Shown piece by piece: positions 18,683 to 28,481 of a DNA stretch of 46,966 bases. The stretch's first letter is position 1. Each line of letters begins with the position of its first letter. Both the position numbers and the translations under genes were made by a program. The notes below the pieces were generated by a model that ran no database searches, had not been told where the DNA came from, and saw only the letters and a list, made by a program, of their open reading frames with translations. The DNA comes from Alkalicoccus chagannorensis DSM 18086 (lineage in GTDB: Bacteria > Bacillota > Bacilli > Bacillales > Salisediminibacteriaceae): the NCBI RefSeq assembly GCF_000429725.1, contig NZ_AUCK01000032.1, forward strand, positions 1 through 46,966, given 5' to 3'.

Positions 18683-18973
18683 ATGGAAGTGACGGACGTT
18701 AGACTGCGCCGCGCCCAGTCAGACGGGCGGATGCGTGCAATTGCCTCAGTGACTTTCGACCAGGAATTCGTCGTCCATGATATCCGTGTCATTGATGGGA
18801 ATAACGGGCTGTTTGTAGCAATGCCGAGCAAGAGAACGCCGGACGGAGTGTTCCGGGACATCGCGCATCCGATTTCTTCTGGAACGCGGGATAAAATTCA
18901 GCGGGCGGTGCTGGAGGCTTACGAGCAGGCAGACGAGCCTTCTGAAACATACGAAGGTGCAGGGACGACCTGA
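18683..18973 (+). CDS. spoVG: SpoVG, RNA/DNA-binding regulatory protein
   Basis: Small nucleic-acid-binding protein; in B. subtilis it acts in septation and spore cortex formation, in staphylococci and Listeria it is a global regulator. The 96-residue product begins [22 protein letters not shown] and contains [22 protein letters not shown], highly typical. Start ATG 18683 with AAAGGTGG upstream. Kept although other sporulation genes are lost, as in other non-spore-formers. The upstream region has AGGAAGG and GTCGAAG resembling sigma-H boxes, but with a spacer of 15 instead of 11-12. Confidence 0.96.
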   Translation: MEVTDVRLRRAQSDGRMRAIASVTFDQEFVVHDIRVIDGNNGLFVAMPSKRTPDGVFRDIAHPISSGTRDKIQRAVLEAYEQADEPSETYEGAGTT

Positions 18974-19278
18974 TTCACCCATAACGCCATGCAGCAGAGG
19001 GGGAAAGCCCGTTTTCACACGGGTGCTCTCCGCATCGATAAAAAAGAAAGCAGAACGGAGTTGGTTGTACAGGATCAGCTCCTCTTCGTATGGAAAAAAA
19101 GACGCCGATCCAACGGACGGACAAATGCCATCAGAGACGGTTCTGATGGCATTTGTCCGGTGATGAGAATGTAAAAGGCTGCATTTTGGGAGTCGGCAGC
19201 TCTGTCCGCTGAACGAGAAGGACCAAGAGCTGCTGCTCCGGGGTCGGCCGGGAAGTCAGCGGGGATTGCCGGCAGTGC
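18974..19278. other. spoVG-glmU intergenic region with perfect inverted repeat
   Basis: About 300 bp without a gene. The only clear structure is the inverted repeat listed at 19117-19158. No T-run follows it on the plus strand. Confidence 0.4.
19117..19158. repeat. 18-bp perfect inverted repeat
   Basis: Arms CGGACAAATGCCATCAGA and TCTGATGGCATTTGTCCG with loop GACGGT. Downstream on the plus strand is GGTGATGAG, so it is not a classical terminator in that direction. On the complement a T7 run lies about 10 nt beyond the stem. It may be a U-tract-less terminator of spoVG or a protective hairpin. Confidence 0.7.
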
Positions 19279-19307
19279 TTGAAATAGCACCGGATATAAG
19301 ATATATT
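19279..19307 (+). promoter_or_regulatory. Sigma-A promoter of glmU-prs
   Basis: TTGAAA, 17 nt, TATATT, 35 nt before the glmU start. Confidence 0.82.
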
Positions 19308-19341
19308 CATAAGGGAATTCAGGCCGTGGAGGGTACCTACT

Positions 19342-20712
19342 ATGACAAACCGATATGCCGTAGTGATGGCTGCGGGTAAGGGAACAAGAATGAAATCCAA
19401 GCTTTATAAAGTGCTGCACCCAGTAGCTGGCAAGCCGATGGTACAGCATATCGCGGACCAGCTCGAGTCGTGTGGCATAGACGAGATCGTCACGATCGTC
19501 GGGCACGGTGCCGAACTGGTGAAAGAGCAGCTCGGCAGCGGCATCAGCTATGCGCTGCAGGAAGAACAGCTCGGCACGGGCCATGCGGTGATGCAGGCAG
19601 AGGAAGCCCTCGGTGGCAAAGAAGGAACGACGATCGTCGTCTCCGGTGACACGCCGCTTTTAACTGCGGCGACAATGGATAAGCTACTGGAACACCACGA
19701 GAAGCAGCAGGCGAAGGCGACCATTCTGACCGCCCATGCAGAGGACCCATCCGGATACGGACGAGTGCTGCGGGAACGAGATGACAGCGTGTTGAAGATT
19801 GTGGAACAGAAAGATGCGGATGAGCGGGAAAAGCAGATCCGCGAGATCAACACCGGGACGTACTGCTTTGATAACCGTACATTGTTTGAGACGCTCAAAC
19901 AGGTTGGCAACGACAACGCCCAGGGAGAATATTACCTGCCCGACGTTGTCGGAATTCTTCATGATAAGGGAGAGGAAATCCACGCCTATCAGAGCGAAGA
20001 CTTCAACGAAACAATGGGAGTCAATGACCGGGCCGCCCTGTCAGCGGCAGAAAAGCAGATGAAGCTGCGCATCAATGAGCACTGGATGCGGGAAGGCGTT
20101 ACCATCGTAGATCCGGAGCAGACGTACATTGGAACAGACGTCACCATCGGAGCGGACACCGTTCTGGAACCCGGCACCATCCTTCGGGGAGAAGTGTCCA
20201 TCGGTGCGGACTGTCATATCGGTCCTCATACGGAAGTCAGCGAGAGCCGCATTGCAGATGGAACGACGATCCGCCAGTCGGTTGTCCACCAGAGCAGCAT
20301 CGGTGCCCGTGTCCAGATCGGTCCATTTGCGCACCTTCGTCCGGAAACGTCGCTCGGAGATGATGTGCGCGTCGGCAATTTCGTCGAACTCAAGAAGATG
20401 ACGATGGGGAACAAGAGCAAAGCGTCCCACCTCAGCTATCTTGGCGACGCGGAGATCGGCAGCGGGGTCAATGTCGGCTGCGGATCGATTACCGTCAATT
20501 ATGATGGAAAAAACAAGTTCCTCACGACAATCGAAGACGATGCCTTCATCGGCTGCAACTCAAACTTGATTGCGCCGGTGACCGTTGGGGCCGGATCCTA
20601 TGTCGCTGCAGGCTCCACCATTACCGACGATGTACCGGGGGAGTCCCTGGCGATTGCACGAGAGCGCCAGACGATCAAAAACGGGTACTTGAAAAACAAG
20701 GATTCACACTAA
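19342..20712 (+). CDS. glmU: Bifunctional GlmU (GlcNAc-1-P uridyltransferase / GlcN-1-P acetyltransferase)
   Basis: Makes UDP-N-acetylglucosamine for peptidoglycan and teichoic acids. N-terminal pyrophosphorylase domain: [10 protein letters not shown], then [14 protein letters not shown] and [10 protein letters not shown]-terminal left-handed beta-helix (from about residue 250) with repeated hexapeptides such as [11 protein letters not shown] and [17 protein letters not shown], holding the acetyl-CoA site. Length 456, identical to B. subtilis GcaD/GlmU. GGAGGGT precedes ATG 19342. prs follows 24 nt later. Confidence 0.97.
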   Translation: MTNRYAVVMAAGKGTRMKSKLYKVLHPVAGKPMVQHIADQLESCGIDEIVTIVGHGAELVKEQLGSGISYALQEEQLGTGHAVMQAEEALGGKEGTTIVVSGDTPLLTAATMDKLLEHHEKQQAKATILTAHAEDPSGYGRVLRERDDSVLKIVEQKDADEREKQIREINTGTYCFDNRTLFETLKQVGNDNAQGEYYLPDVVGILHDKGEEIHAYQSEDFNETMGVNDRAALSAAEKQMKLRINEHWMREGVTIVDPEQTYIGTDVTIGADTVLEPGTILRGEVSIGADCHIGPHTEVSESRIADGTTIRQSVVHQSSIGARVQIGPFAHLRPETSLGDDVRVGNFVELKKMTMGNKSKASHLSYLGDAEIGSGVNVGCGSITVNYDGKNKFLTTIEDDAFIGCNSNLIAPVTVGAGSYVAAGSTITDDVPGESLAIARERQTIKNGYLKNKDSH

Positions 20713-20736
20713 GAACTTTAATTGGAGGCTTCCTAA

Positions 20737-21687
20737 ATGGCGCAGTATCAAGACAGCAACCTGAAAGTATTCACGTTAAGCTCCAACCCGGACCTCGCAT
20801 ATGAAATCACGGAAAAAATCGGTGTCCCGATGGGAAAAAGCTCCGTTCAGCGTTTCAGCGACGGAGAAATCCAGATCAACATTGAAGAAAGCATCCGCGG
20901 GTGTGACATCTATGTCATCCAGTCCACCTCCTCGCCGGCGAACGAACATATCATGGAACTGCTGATCATGATCGATGCGCTGAAGCGGGCATCCGCCCGG
21001 ACGATCAATGTTGTCGTTCCTTACTACGGCTATGCCCGTCAGGACCGGAAAGCGCGCTCCCGTGAGCCGATTACAGCGAAGCTCGTGGCAGACTTGATTG
21101 AAACGGCGGGAGCGACGCGTGTCATTACACTGGACCTGCACGCCTCCCAGATTCAAGGCTTCTTTGACATCCCGGTAGATCAGCTGGTCGGCGTGCCGAT
21201 TCTCGGCGACTACTTTGAACAGAAGGAACTGGAAGATGTCGTCGTCGTATCTCCGGACCACGGTGGTGTTGTCCGGGCCCGGAAACTCGCGGACCGTCTG
21301 AAAGCTCCCATTGCGATTATCGATAAGCGTCGTCCGAAGCCGAATATGGCCGAAGTGATGAATATCGTCGGGAACATCGACGGAAAAACAGCGATCATCA
21401 TTGATGATATTATCGACACAGCGGGAACGATGACGCTCGCTGCCAATGCGATGGTGGAAAACGGAGCGAAGGCGGTTTACGCCTGCAGCACCCATCCGGT
21501 TCTGTCCGGTCCTGCGGTGGAGCGGATCCAGAACTCGAAAATCGAGGAGCTCGTCGTGACGAACTCGCTGAAGCTTCCGGATGAGAAGCTTATCCCGAAA
21601 ATCAAGCAGCTGTCCGTGGCGCCGCTGATCGCGACTGCGATCATTCACGTGCATGAACAGCGCTCCGTCAGCCGCCTGTTCGATTAA
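20737..21687 (+). CDS. prs: Ribose-phosphate pyrophosphokinase (PRPP synthetase)
   Basis: Makes PRPP from ribose 5-phosphate and ATP for nucleotide, His, Trp and NAD synthesis. Visible: [33 protein letters not shown] (catalytic loop), [13 protein letters not shown] (flexible loop with His), and [15 protein letters not shown] (PRPP-binding). Length 316. ATG 20737 follows TTGGAGG. PRPP is the effector of PurR, encoded nearby. Confidence 0.97.
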   Translation: MAQYQDSNLKVFTLSSNPDLAYEITEKIGVPMGKSSVQRFSDGEIQINIEESIRGCDIYVIQSTSSPANEHIMELLIMIDALKRASARTINVVVPYYGYARQDRKARSREPITAKLVADLIETAGATRVITLDLHASQIQGFFDIPVDQLVGVPILGDYFEQKELEDVVVVSPDHGGVVRARKLADRLKAPIAIIDKRRPKPNMAEVMNIVGNIDGKTAIIIDDIIDTAGTMTLAANAMVENGAKAVYACSTHPVLSGPAVERIQNSKIEELVVTNSLKLPDEKLIPKIKQLSVAPLIATAIIHVHEQRSVSRLFD

Positions 21688-21737
21688 CGATTCTTCCACC
21701 CGGAAGCTGGAAAAGGAATGGATTATCACAGTTCCCC

Positions 21738-21767
21738 TTGAAAAAGCACGTTTCACTGCATTATACT
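21738..21767 (+). promoter_or_regulatory. Sigma-A-type promoter of ctc
   Basis: TTGAAA, 18 nt, TATACT, 49 nt before the start. No sigma-B-like GTTT/GGGTA pair was seen, unlike ctc of B. subtilis. Confidence 0.65.
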
Positions 21768-21816
21768 AGGGGAAGGTGCATTTAGGATCTGAAAAAATTG
21801 ATGAGGTGATTTAGAC

Positions 21817-22461
21817 ATGGCTACAGTGCTGAAAGCAGCTGTAAGAGAGGATCTTCGCGGATCCCGTATAAAGCGACTTCGTAAACAGGGCAACATCCCT
21901 GGTGTCATTTACGGACGGGAGAAGCAGAGCCAGCCGGTTGCAGTAGAAACGGTTGACTTTATTAAAACGATGCGCTCCGAAGGTAAAACAGGCGTATTCA
22001 AGCTCGATGTAGACGGTACACAGACAGATGTCATGATTTACGACATCCAGTTCGACACGCTCAAGAACGAAGTCGTACACGTGGACTTCTATGCAGCAGA
22101 CATGAACAAAGAAATGGATGCCGATGTACCAGTATCTGTTGTCGGCGAAGCTGTCGGTGTAAAAGAAGGCGGCGTGATGCAGCAGGCAGTCTACGAACTC
22201 TCTGTACGTGCCCTTCCACAGCAGCTTCCGGATCAGATTGAAGTGAACGTAGAAGAGCTGGACGTCAACGATTCCGTTCAGGTAAAAGACCTGAAATCCG
22301 GTAAGAACTACGAGTTCAACAACGATCCGGAAGAAGTGGTTATTTCTATCACACCACCGGACGAAGAACCAGAAGAGCCGGAAGTAGAAGTAGACGAAGA
22401 GCCTGCTCTTGTCGCAGACGAGACAGAATCTGAAGATGTGCCGGAACCAGAAGAGAACTAA
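21817..22461 (+). CDS. ctc: 50S ribosomal protein L25/general stress protein Ctc
   Basis: Binds 5S rRNA. Residues 1-90 form the L25 core (REDLRGSRIKRLRKQGNIPGVIYG), 95-185 the TL5/Ctc C-terminal domain (DVPVSVVGEAVGVKEGG..., ALPQQLPDQIEV), followed by a strongly acidic tail (EEPEVEVDEEPALVADETESE). Length 214, about ten longer than B. subtilis Ctc because of that tail. ATG 21817 with GATGAGGTG upstream. Codon use is less GC-rich than neighbours, as expected for a highly expressed ribosomal gene. Confidence 0.95.
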   Translation: MATVLKAAVREDLRGSRIKRLRKQGNIPGVIYGREKQSQPVAVETVDFIKTMRSEGKTGVFKLDVDGTQTDVMIYDIQFDTLKNEVVHVDFYAADMNKEMDADVPVSVVGEAVGVKEGGVMQQAVYELSVRALPQQLPDQIEVNVEELDVNDSVQVKDLKSGKNYEFNNDPEEVVISITPPDEEPEEPEVEVDEEPALVADETESEDVPEPEEN

Positions 22462-22667
22462 AGCAGTACCCTGAAAGCACGATCAACAAAATGCGCCCGG
22501 ACCACCGTCGGACGAAACCGTTTTTCGGTGGAAGGCGATGTGTTCAAACGAAGCCCGTTGGAAGCAGTATCTTCTGACGGGCTTACGTTGTCAGCGGCCG
22601 CAGACAGGAGGAGCCTATGTGGAAAAAGCTTTTCCGGCGCAGAGAAGACGAAGGAGCGACCAGCATG

Positions 22668-23222
22668 AAAGTAGTGGTCGGCCTGGGCAACCCGGGCCAG
22701 CAGTATGATCGCACCAGGCACAATATCGGCTTCGATGCCGTAGACCGCCTGCAGGACAAGTGGACGTTCGATTTCGATGAAAAGAAGTTCAAAGGAGTGT
22801 ACGGCGTCGAACGGCACGGGACGGAGAAAATTTTCGTCCTGAAACCGATGACGTACATGAACCTCTCCGGGGAATCCGTCGGCCGGCTCATGTCGTATTT
22901 TGATATCGGGCCGGAAGACCTTGTCGTCATCTACGACGACCTTGATCTGGAACCGGGACAGATCCGCCTCCGCCAAAAAGGTGGTCACGGTGGTCATAAC
23001 GGCATCAAGTCCATCATGGAGCACCTCGGTACCAAGGAGTTCAACCGGATTCGGATCGGCATCGGCCGTCCGCCGTCGGGAACGCCGGTGACCGACTATG
23101 TGCTCGGCCGATTTTCTCCAGAGGATCAAGAGAAAGCAGCCGCATCGATCGACAAGGCGGCGGAAGCCGTGGATGCCTGGAAAGATGAGCCGTTTCTGCA
23201 GGTCATGAATAAATTCAATTAA
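22668..23222 (+). CDS. pth: Peptidyl-tRNA hydrolase
   Basis: Releases peptides from prematurely dissociated peptidyl-tRNA. Motifs: VVVGLGNPGQQYDRTRHNIGF (catalytic His), KPMTYMNLSGESV, IYDDLDLEPGQIRLR (catalytic Asp), GGHGGHNGIKSI, and FNRIRIGIGRP. With ATG 22668 (site GAAGGAG at 8 nt) it has 184 residues, the usual size. A second in-frame ATG at 22617 also has a good site (AGGAGG) and would add 17 residues, MWKKLFRRRE-type and basic; which is used cannot be settled. Known as spoVC in B. subtilis. fin (yabK), next in B. subtilis, is absent. Confidence 0.95.
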   Translation, partial: KVVVGLGNPGQQYDRTRHNIGFDAVDRLQDKWTFDFDEKKFKGVYGVERHGTEKIFVLKPMTYMNLSGESVGRLMSYFDIGPEDLVVIYDDLDLEPGQIRLRQKGGHGGHNGIKSIMEHLGTKEFNRIRIGIGRPPSGTPVTDYVLGRFSPEDQEKAAASIDKAAEAVDAWKDEPFLQVMNKFN

Positions 23223-23230
23223 GCCGGGCC

Positions 23231-23288
23231 GCAGGTATGCGGCGGTAAGGGTGGGTCCCCGCACAGACGGGGCCGACCCTCTACCTGC
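23231..23288. other. Extended stem-loop between pth and mfd
   Basis: Outer arms GCAGGTA/TACCTGC and inner arms AGGGTGGGTCCCCG/CGGGGCCGACCCT around loop CACAGA. No T-run. It sits where fin would be, 36 nt before mfd, and could be an mRNA processing or stability element between the two cistrons. Confidence 0.6.
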
Positions 23289-23324
23289 TGTGCATCGCTC
23301 CGGATACAAAGGTGGGAAAACCGC

Positions 23325-26300
23325 GTGAAAGGTTTGCTTAATACATTACAGACATCTGAAGAAGTACAGGCGGCGGCATCCGGCCGCGGGGATCAGCTCA
23401 TTACCGGTGTTACCGGATCAGCCAGAGCGGCGCTCCCGGCAGCGGTATTTAAAGAAACGAAAGCGCCGCAGCTCGTCGTTGCGCATAATCTGCTGCAGGC
23501 GCAGAAGCTTTATGATGACCTCGTCACCTTTCTGGGAGAAGACGACGTCTACCTCTATCCGGTGAATGAACTGATTTCTGCTGAAGTGGCTGTAGCCAGT
23601 CCGGAGCTGCGGGGCCAGCGGATCGAAGCGTTAAACCACTGGGCGGAAGGACACGGCGGTATCATCGTCACACCGGCAGCCGGGCTGCGCCGCCTGCTGC
23701 CGCCTCCTGGCGTCTGGAAGGAAGCCCAGCAGCATCTGACGGTCGGTTCGGACATCGACGTGGACCAGCTGCTGGAAGATTTGGTTCGCTTCGGCTTTCA
23801 GCGGTCCGGCATGGTTGGTGCTCCCGGGGAATTCAGCGTCCGCGGCGGCATTATCGATATTTATCCACTGACCGAGTCCCATCCGCTCCGGATTGAACTA
23901 TTTGATACAGAAGTCGATTCCATCCGCCGCTTCGACATGGAGACGCAGCGTTCCCTGGAACAGGTGGAGGCCGTTTCGTTCGGTCCGGCCCGTGAAATGA
24001 TGCTCACCTCGGAAGAGTATCAGCAGGCCGCAGCACGGCTGGAGAGCCAGCTCGGCCATACGCTTTCGCATATGCAGGAGGAGACGCTTCGAGGAAAGCT
24101 CTCCGATTACCTGGGAGAAGAGATCGACCGGCTCCGGCAGGAAACGCCGTTTGAAGCGATGTACAAGTATATGTCCCTTTTCTACGACAAAACCTATACG
24201 CTGCTGGATTACCTTCCGGAGGGCGGTTCCGTCATGATTGATGAGCCGTCCAGGGTACACGAAGTGATCCAGACGCTCGACAGAGAAGAGGCCGAATGGC
24301 ACACCACCATGCTTTCCGAAGGCCGCATTCCGAGGGACATTCCGCTTTCCCAGTCGTGGGAAGATGTGATGCAGGCCCAAGTGCGCCGGGTGTATTTCTC
24401 TTTCTTTGCCCGTAAGCTGCCGGGGACGAATGTGCAGGGAAGCAAAAACCTGCAGGCAAAGTCCATGCAGGAGTTCCACGGGCAGATGAACGTGCTGAAA
24501 ACCGAGCTGGAACGGTGGAAAGAAGCCGGTCAGGCCGTCGTGTTCGCCTGTGCTTCTGCCGATCGTGCCCAGAGACTGAAAAGCGTCCTCGATGACTATG
24601 AGATGGAAGCAGCTGTTACTGCCGAACATACCGAGCCCACGGCGGGCCAGGCACAGATTGCTGCGGCGCCGCTGACTGCCGGCTTCGAACTGCCGCTGCA
24701 GAAGCTGATCGTAGTCACCGAAGAAGAAGTCTTTTCCAAGAAGAAACCGAACAAGCCGAAGCGGCGCACGCAGAAAATGTCCAATGCCGAGAGAATCAAA
24801 AGCTACTCGGAGCTCCACGTCGGAGACTGGGTTGTTCACGTCAACCACGGTATCGGCAAATACCTCGGGATGGAGACGCTCGATCTCGGGGAGATGCACA
24901 AGGACTATATGCACATCTCCTACGCGGGCAACGATAAACTGTATGTCCCCGTCGAGCATATTGACCAAGTCCAGAAATATGTCGGTTCGGAAGAAAAAGA
25001 GCCGAAACTGTACTCCCTTGGAGGCAGTGAATGGAAGAAGGTCAAGCGGCGGGTCGAATCGTCCGTGCAGGATATTGCCGATGATCTTATCAAACTCTAC
25101 GCAGAACGGGAACGCTCCCGCGGCCATGCCTTCTCCCCGGATGGCCCGGAGCAGCGCGAGTTTGAAGTGGCCTTTCCCTATCAGGAAACCGAGGACCAGC
25201 TCCGTGCCATTGAAGAAATCAAGGAAGATATGGAGCGGGACCGCCCGATGGACCGACTGCTCTGCGGCGATGTCGGCTACGGCAAGACCGAAGTGGCTCT
25301 CCGCGGCGCCTTCAAAGCATTGATGGACGGCAAGCAGGTGGCGATTCTCGTGCCGACGACGATCCTCGCGCAGCAGCATTTCGAGACGATCCGCGAACGG
25401 TTTCAGGATTTCCCTGTAAAAGCAGGCCTCCTGAGCCGCTTCCGCAGCCGGAAACAACTGAAAGACACCGCCCAGGGGCTGAAGGACGGCAGCATCGACA
25501 TCGTGGTCGGCACGCACCGGCTGTTATCCAAGGACATTCAGTTTAAGGATCTCGGCATGCTCGTCGTCGATGAAGAACAGCGCTTCGGGGTGACCCATAA
25601 AGAGAAAATCAAGCAGCTCAAGGCGAACGTGGACGTGCTGACCCTGACGGCAACGCCGATTCCGCGGACGCTGCATATGTCGATGCTCGGTGTCCGCGAC
25701 CTGTCGGTGATCGAAACACCGCCGGAGAATCGTTTTCCGGTGCAGACGTACGTGGTGGAGTACAACGATGCCCTCACGAGAGAAGCAATTGAACGCGAAA
25801 TGGCCCGGGGCGGCCAGGTCTTCCTGCTTTATAACCGGGTGGAGGATATTGAATCGATGGCCGACCGGATCGACATGCTCGTCCCGGATGCCAGGGTCCG
25901 CTTTGCCCACGGCAGAATGACCGAGACCGAACTCGAATCGGTGATGATGGACTTCCTTGAAGGGGAAGCCGACGTACTCGTAACGACGACGATCATCGAA
26001 ACCGGCGTCGACATTCCGAATGTGAACACGCTGATCATCTCCAATGCGGACCGGATGGGTCTCTCTCAGCTTTATCAGCTGCGGGGGCGGGTCGGCCGGT
26101 CGAACCGGATTGCCTATGCCTACTTCACCCATCAGCGCGACAAGGTGCTCACCGAAGTAGCCGAACACCGGCTGCAGTCGATCAAGGAATTCACCGAGCT
26201 CGGCTCCGGCTTTAAAATTGCCATGCGTGATTTGTCCATCCGCGGAGCCGGCAACCTGCTCGGCGCCCAGCAGCACGGCTTCATCGCTTCGGTCGGGTTC

Positions 26301-26873
26301 GATCTGTATTCCCAGATGCTCAAAGAAGCTATCGATGAGCGCAAAGCCGTCATCGACGAGCAGTCCGGCCACCCGGAACCGGAAAAAGAAGCACCGGATA
26401 TCGAACTCGATGTGAAAGTGGATGCGTATATTCCGCAGGACTACATTGCTGATTCGAGGCAGAAAATCGCAATGTACCAGCGTTTTCGTGCGATTCGGAC
26501 AGAACAGGAGCTTCAGGATCTGCAGGATGAGATGATCGACCGCTTCGGAGAATACCCGGAAGAAGTAGACCATCTGTTTTCCATTTCGAAAATCAAAATA
26601 CTGGCCCGGGAGCACAGCGTGGAAAGCCTGTCGGAGAAAAAAGAAGTGTGTACCTTTGTATTAAACGAAGCAGTGACAAAGGCGGTCGACGGCTCGGCGC
26701 TGTTCACCCTCGCCAACAAGCTGTCGAAGCACGTCACGCTTTCTCACGAAAACAACCGCATCTCTGTTCATATCAAAACGAAGCAGCTGGATGACGGTCA
26801 GTACATGACGCTTCTCATTCAGCTGCTGGAAGGGCTGCGGAAAGTGCGTGAAGATCAGACCGTCCAGTCGTAG
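23325..26873 (+). CDS. mfd: Transcription-repair coupling factor Mfd
   Basis: ATP-dependent translocase that removes stalled RNA polymerase and recruits UvrA. Order of domains: UvrB-like module (residues 1-340, e.g. VGAPGEFSVRGGIIDIYP), RNA-polymerase-interacting CarD-like domain (about 495-575, LHVGDWVVHVNHGIGKYLG), translocase motifs GDVGYGKTEVAL (about 647) and DEEQRFGV (about 750), helicase C-terminal half (TTTIIETGVDIPNVNT, QLRGRVGRS) and the C-terminal D7 domain. Length 1182, normal. GTG 23325 follows AAAGGTGGG. No spoVT gene follows, unlike B. subtilis. Confidence 0.97.
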   Translation: MKGLLNTLQTSEEVQAAASGRGDQLITGVTGSARAALPAAVFKETKAPQLVVAHNLLQAQKLYDDLVTFLGEDDVYLYPVNELISAEVAVASPELRGQRIEALNHWAEGHGGIIVTPAAGLRRLLPPPGVWKEAQQHLTVGSDIDVDQLLEDLVRFGFQRSGMVGAPGEFSVRGGIIDIYPLTESHPLRIELFDTEVDSIRRFDMETQRSLEQVEAVSFGPAREMMLTSEEYQQAAARLESQLGHTLSHMQEETLRGKLSDYLGEEIDRLRQETPFEAMYKYMSLFYDKTYTLLDYLPEGGSVMIDEPSRVHEVIQTLDREEAEWHTTMLSEGRIPRDIPLSQSWEDVMQAQVRRVYFSFFARKLPGTNVQGSKNLQAKSMQEFHGQMNVLKTELERWKEAGQAVVFACASADRAQRLKSVLDDYEMEAAVTAEHTEPTAGQAQIAAAPLTAGFELPLQKLIVVTEEEVFSKKKPNKPKRRTQKMSNAERIKSYSELHVGDWVVHVNHGIGKYLGMETLDLGEMHKDYMHISYAGNDKLYVPVEHIDQVQKYVGSEEKEPKLYSLGGSEWKKVKRRVESSVQDIADDLIKLYAERERSRGHAFSPDGPEQREFEVAFPYQETEDQLRAIEEIKEDMERDRPMDRLLCGDVGYGKTEVALRGAFKALMDGKQVAILVPTTILAQQHFETIRERFQDFPVKAGLLSRFRSRKQLKDTAQGLKDGSIDIVVGTHRLLSKDIQFKDLGMLVVDEEQRFGVTHKEKIKQLKANVDVLTLTATPIPRTLHMSMLGVRDLSVIETPPENRFPVQTYVVEYNDALTREAIEREMARGGQVFLLYNRVEDIESMADRIDMLVPDARVRFAHGRMTETELESVMMDFLEGEADVLVTTTIIETGVDIPNVNTLIISNADRMGLSQLYQLRGRVGRSNRIAYAYFTHQRDKVLTEVAEHRLQSIKEFTELGSGFKIAMRDLSIRGAGNLLGAQQHGFIASVGFDLYSQMLKEAIDERKAVIDEQSGHPEPEKEAPDIELDVKVDAYIPQDYIADSRQKIAMYQRFRAIRTEQELQDLQDEMIDRFGEYPEEVDHLFSISKIKILAREHSVESLSEKKEVCTFVLNEAVTKAVDGSALFTLANKLSKHVTLSHENNRISVHIKTKQLDDGQYMTLLIQLLEGLRKVREDQTVQS

Positions 26874-26881
26874 CCGTGTCT

Positions 26882-26895
26882 ATTTCCCGGGAAAT
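26882..26895. other. Noc-binding site (NBS) 1
   Basis: ATTTCCCGGGAAAT, exact match to the consensus bound by the nucleoid-occlusion protein Noc in B. subtilis. It lies in the mfd-flippase gap, 8 nt after the mfd stop. Confidence 0.85.
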
Positions 26896-26918
26896 AATCA
26901 GAAGGAGCGCGGTCCGGT

Positions 26919-28460
26919 TTGAGTAGTCAGACGAAACAATGGATGGAGGCGGCCCTGCTTTTTTCTGCCGCTGCGGCGGTGGCAAAAGGGCTGAGTGCCC
27001 TGTATAAAATTCCGTATCAGAACATGACCGGAGACAGCGGCTTCTATGTGTATCAGCAGGTGTATCCGCTGTACGGCATGATGCTGACAGCGGCGGTCTA
27101 TGGACTTCCGCTTGTCATTTCCCGGGAAATGACGCTCAATCAGGAGCCCGGCATGCAAGGAAGGGTGCTCTCCGGATATGTGACGGTGCTGATGGTGCTC
27201 TCCTTGACGCTTGCCGCTGCGGTAACCTTCGGAGCAGGCTGGATCGCCGGCGCGATGGGGGATCCCCTGCTGACCGAGCCGCTCCGCTGGATGGGGCTTC
27301 CCTTCCTCTTTCTGCCGTTCCTGTCTGTCCTGCGGGGATATTTCCAAAGCCGGCACAAGGTCGCACCAACGGCCGTCACGCAGGTCGTGGAACAGTTTGT
27401 CCGGGTGGGCGTTATTCTGCTCGCTGCCTGGATCGGCATGCAGGCTGGAAATGTCTATACTGCCGGTCGTTCTGCCGGAATCGGCGCAGCTGCAGGAGGA
27501 GCGGCCGGAACGGTTGTGATGCTGCTGTATGCCAGGCGGAGCGGCCTCCGGTTCGGCTGGGTCCGTCCGGATTTAGCGCCGGACCGGATCCGCCGGCTGC
27601 TTGTGCAGGGGCTTTTTGTCTCTGCGGCGGCGATGCTGCTGCTCGTCATGCAGGTCATCGATGCCTTCACGATGCCGGAACGTCTTGGAGAGCAGGCAGC
27701 TGCACAAAAAGGCGTTTATGACCGGAGCTGGCCGCTGCTGCAGTTCGGGGCGCTCGTGACGACGGTGTTCGCCTATGCCTCGCTTCCCCTCGTGACGAAA
27801 GCGTGGGAACGCGGGGACCGGGAAGAGGCAGCCATGTACGCCACTGCAGCCGTTCGTTTCTGCCTCGTGTTCGGCAGCGCTGCAGCGGCCGGACTGGCAG
27901 CGGTCATGCCGGCCGCAAACCCGGCGATGTTTCAGACGCCGGACGGAACCGGTGTGCTGCAGGGCATGGCGTTTATTGCCGCAGCCGGCAGTCTGTATAT
28001 GACAGGAGCGGCGCTGCTGCATGCGGTGGGCAGCGCCGGTACGGCTGCTGCTGTTCTCGGCGGAGCGGCGCTGATCAAACTGGCAGGCAATCTGCTGCTC
28101 GTCCCCGTCTATGGCACAGCGGGAGCCGCGGCTGCCGGTGCCCTGGCGGCAGGGACCGCTGCACTGATCGTCCTCTGGCAGCTGGCAATGAAAGGCCTGT
28201 TCCGCATGCCGGACCGCCGTTTTATAGGGAAGCTTGGTGTCTCGCTGCTTGTCATGAGCGCTGCTGCTTACCTCTTTACCGCAGGAGGAACGACCTTGAC
28301 GGACGGGCGCCTCATGGCGGCAGCATGGACCGGCACCGGAACAGCAGCTGGTGCGGCCTGCTTTATTCTGCTGATTCATAGAAACCGGCTGTTCACCGAA
28401 AAAGAATGGGAACAGCTGCCGAAACTGCCGAAACTGCTGCCTTACCGCAGCAGCGGCTGA
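26919..28460 (+). CDS. yabM: Polysaccharide-biosynthesis flippase (YabM/SpoVB/MurJ-like)
   Basis: MOP-superfamily lipid flippase with about 14 membrane segments, probably moving a lipid-linked cell-envelope precursor. The N-terminus shows the SpoVB-type AAVAKGLSALYKIPYQNMTGDSGFYVYQQVYPLYG. Length 513. TTG 26919 has AAGGAG about 11 nt upstream; this is a little far, so an internal start cannot be excluded. In B. subtilis the gene in this place is yabM; the product is a SpoVB paralogue but not required for sporulation as far as I know. The gene carries a perfect Noc site near its start. Confidence 0.88.
   Translation: MSSQTKQWMEAALLFSAAAAVAKGLSALYKIPYQNMTGDSGFYVYQQVYPLYGMMLTAAVYGLPLVISREMTLNQEPGMQGRVLSGYVTVLMVLSLTLAAAVTFGAGWIAGAMGDPLLTEPLRWMGLPFLFLPFLSVLRGYFQSRHKVAPTAVTQVVEQFVRVGVILLAAWIGMQAGNVYTAGRSAGIGAAAGGAAGTVVMLLYARRSGLRFGWVRPDLAPDRIRRLLVQGLFVSAAAMLLLVMQVIDAFTMPERLGEQAAAQKGVYDRSWPLLQFGALVTTVFAYASLPLVTKAWERGDREEAAMYATAAVRFCLVFGSAAAAGLAAVMPAANPAMFQTPDGTGVLQGMAFIAAAGSLYMTGAALLHAVGSAGTAAAVLGGAALIKLAGNLLLVPVYGTAGAAAAGALAAGTAALIVLWQLAMKGLFRMPDRRFIGKLGVSLLVMSAAAYLFTAGGTTLTDGRLMAAAWTGTGTAAGAACFILLIHRNRLFTEKEWEQLPKLPKLLPYRSSG
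27117..27130. other. Noc-binding site (NBS) 2
   Basis: ATTTCCCGGGAAAT inside yabM, within a 20-bp palindrome (27114-27133). Only 235 bp from site 1, so the two form a small cluster. Confidence 0.87.
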
Positions 28461-28481
28461 CGATAGAGGAGGAACGGTACG

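Noticed and set aside
21688-21816. Sigma-B promoter for ctc
   Set aside because: No GTTTAA-like/GGGTAT-like pair at correct spacing; a sigma-A-like promoter is seen instead.
23898-25517. 539-residue minus-strand frame opposite mfd, and similar long frames opposite yabM-yabN
   Set aside because: Antisense shadows of well-identified genes with no binding site or motif.
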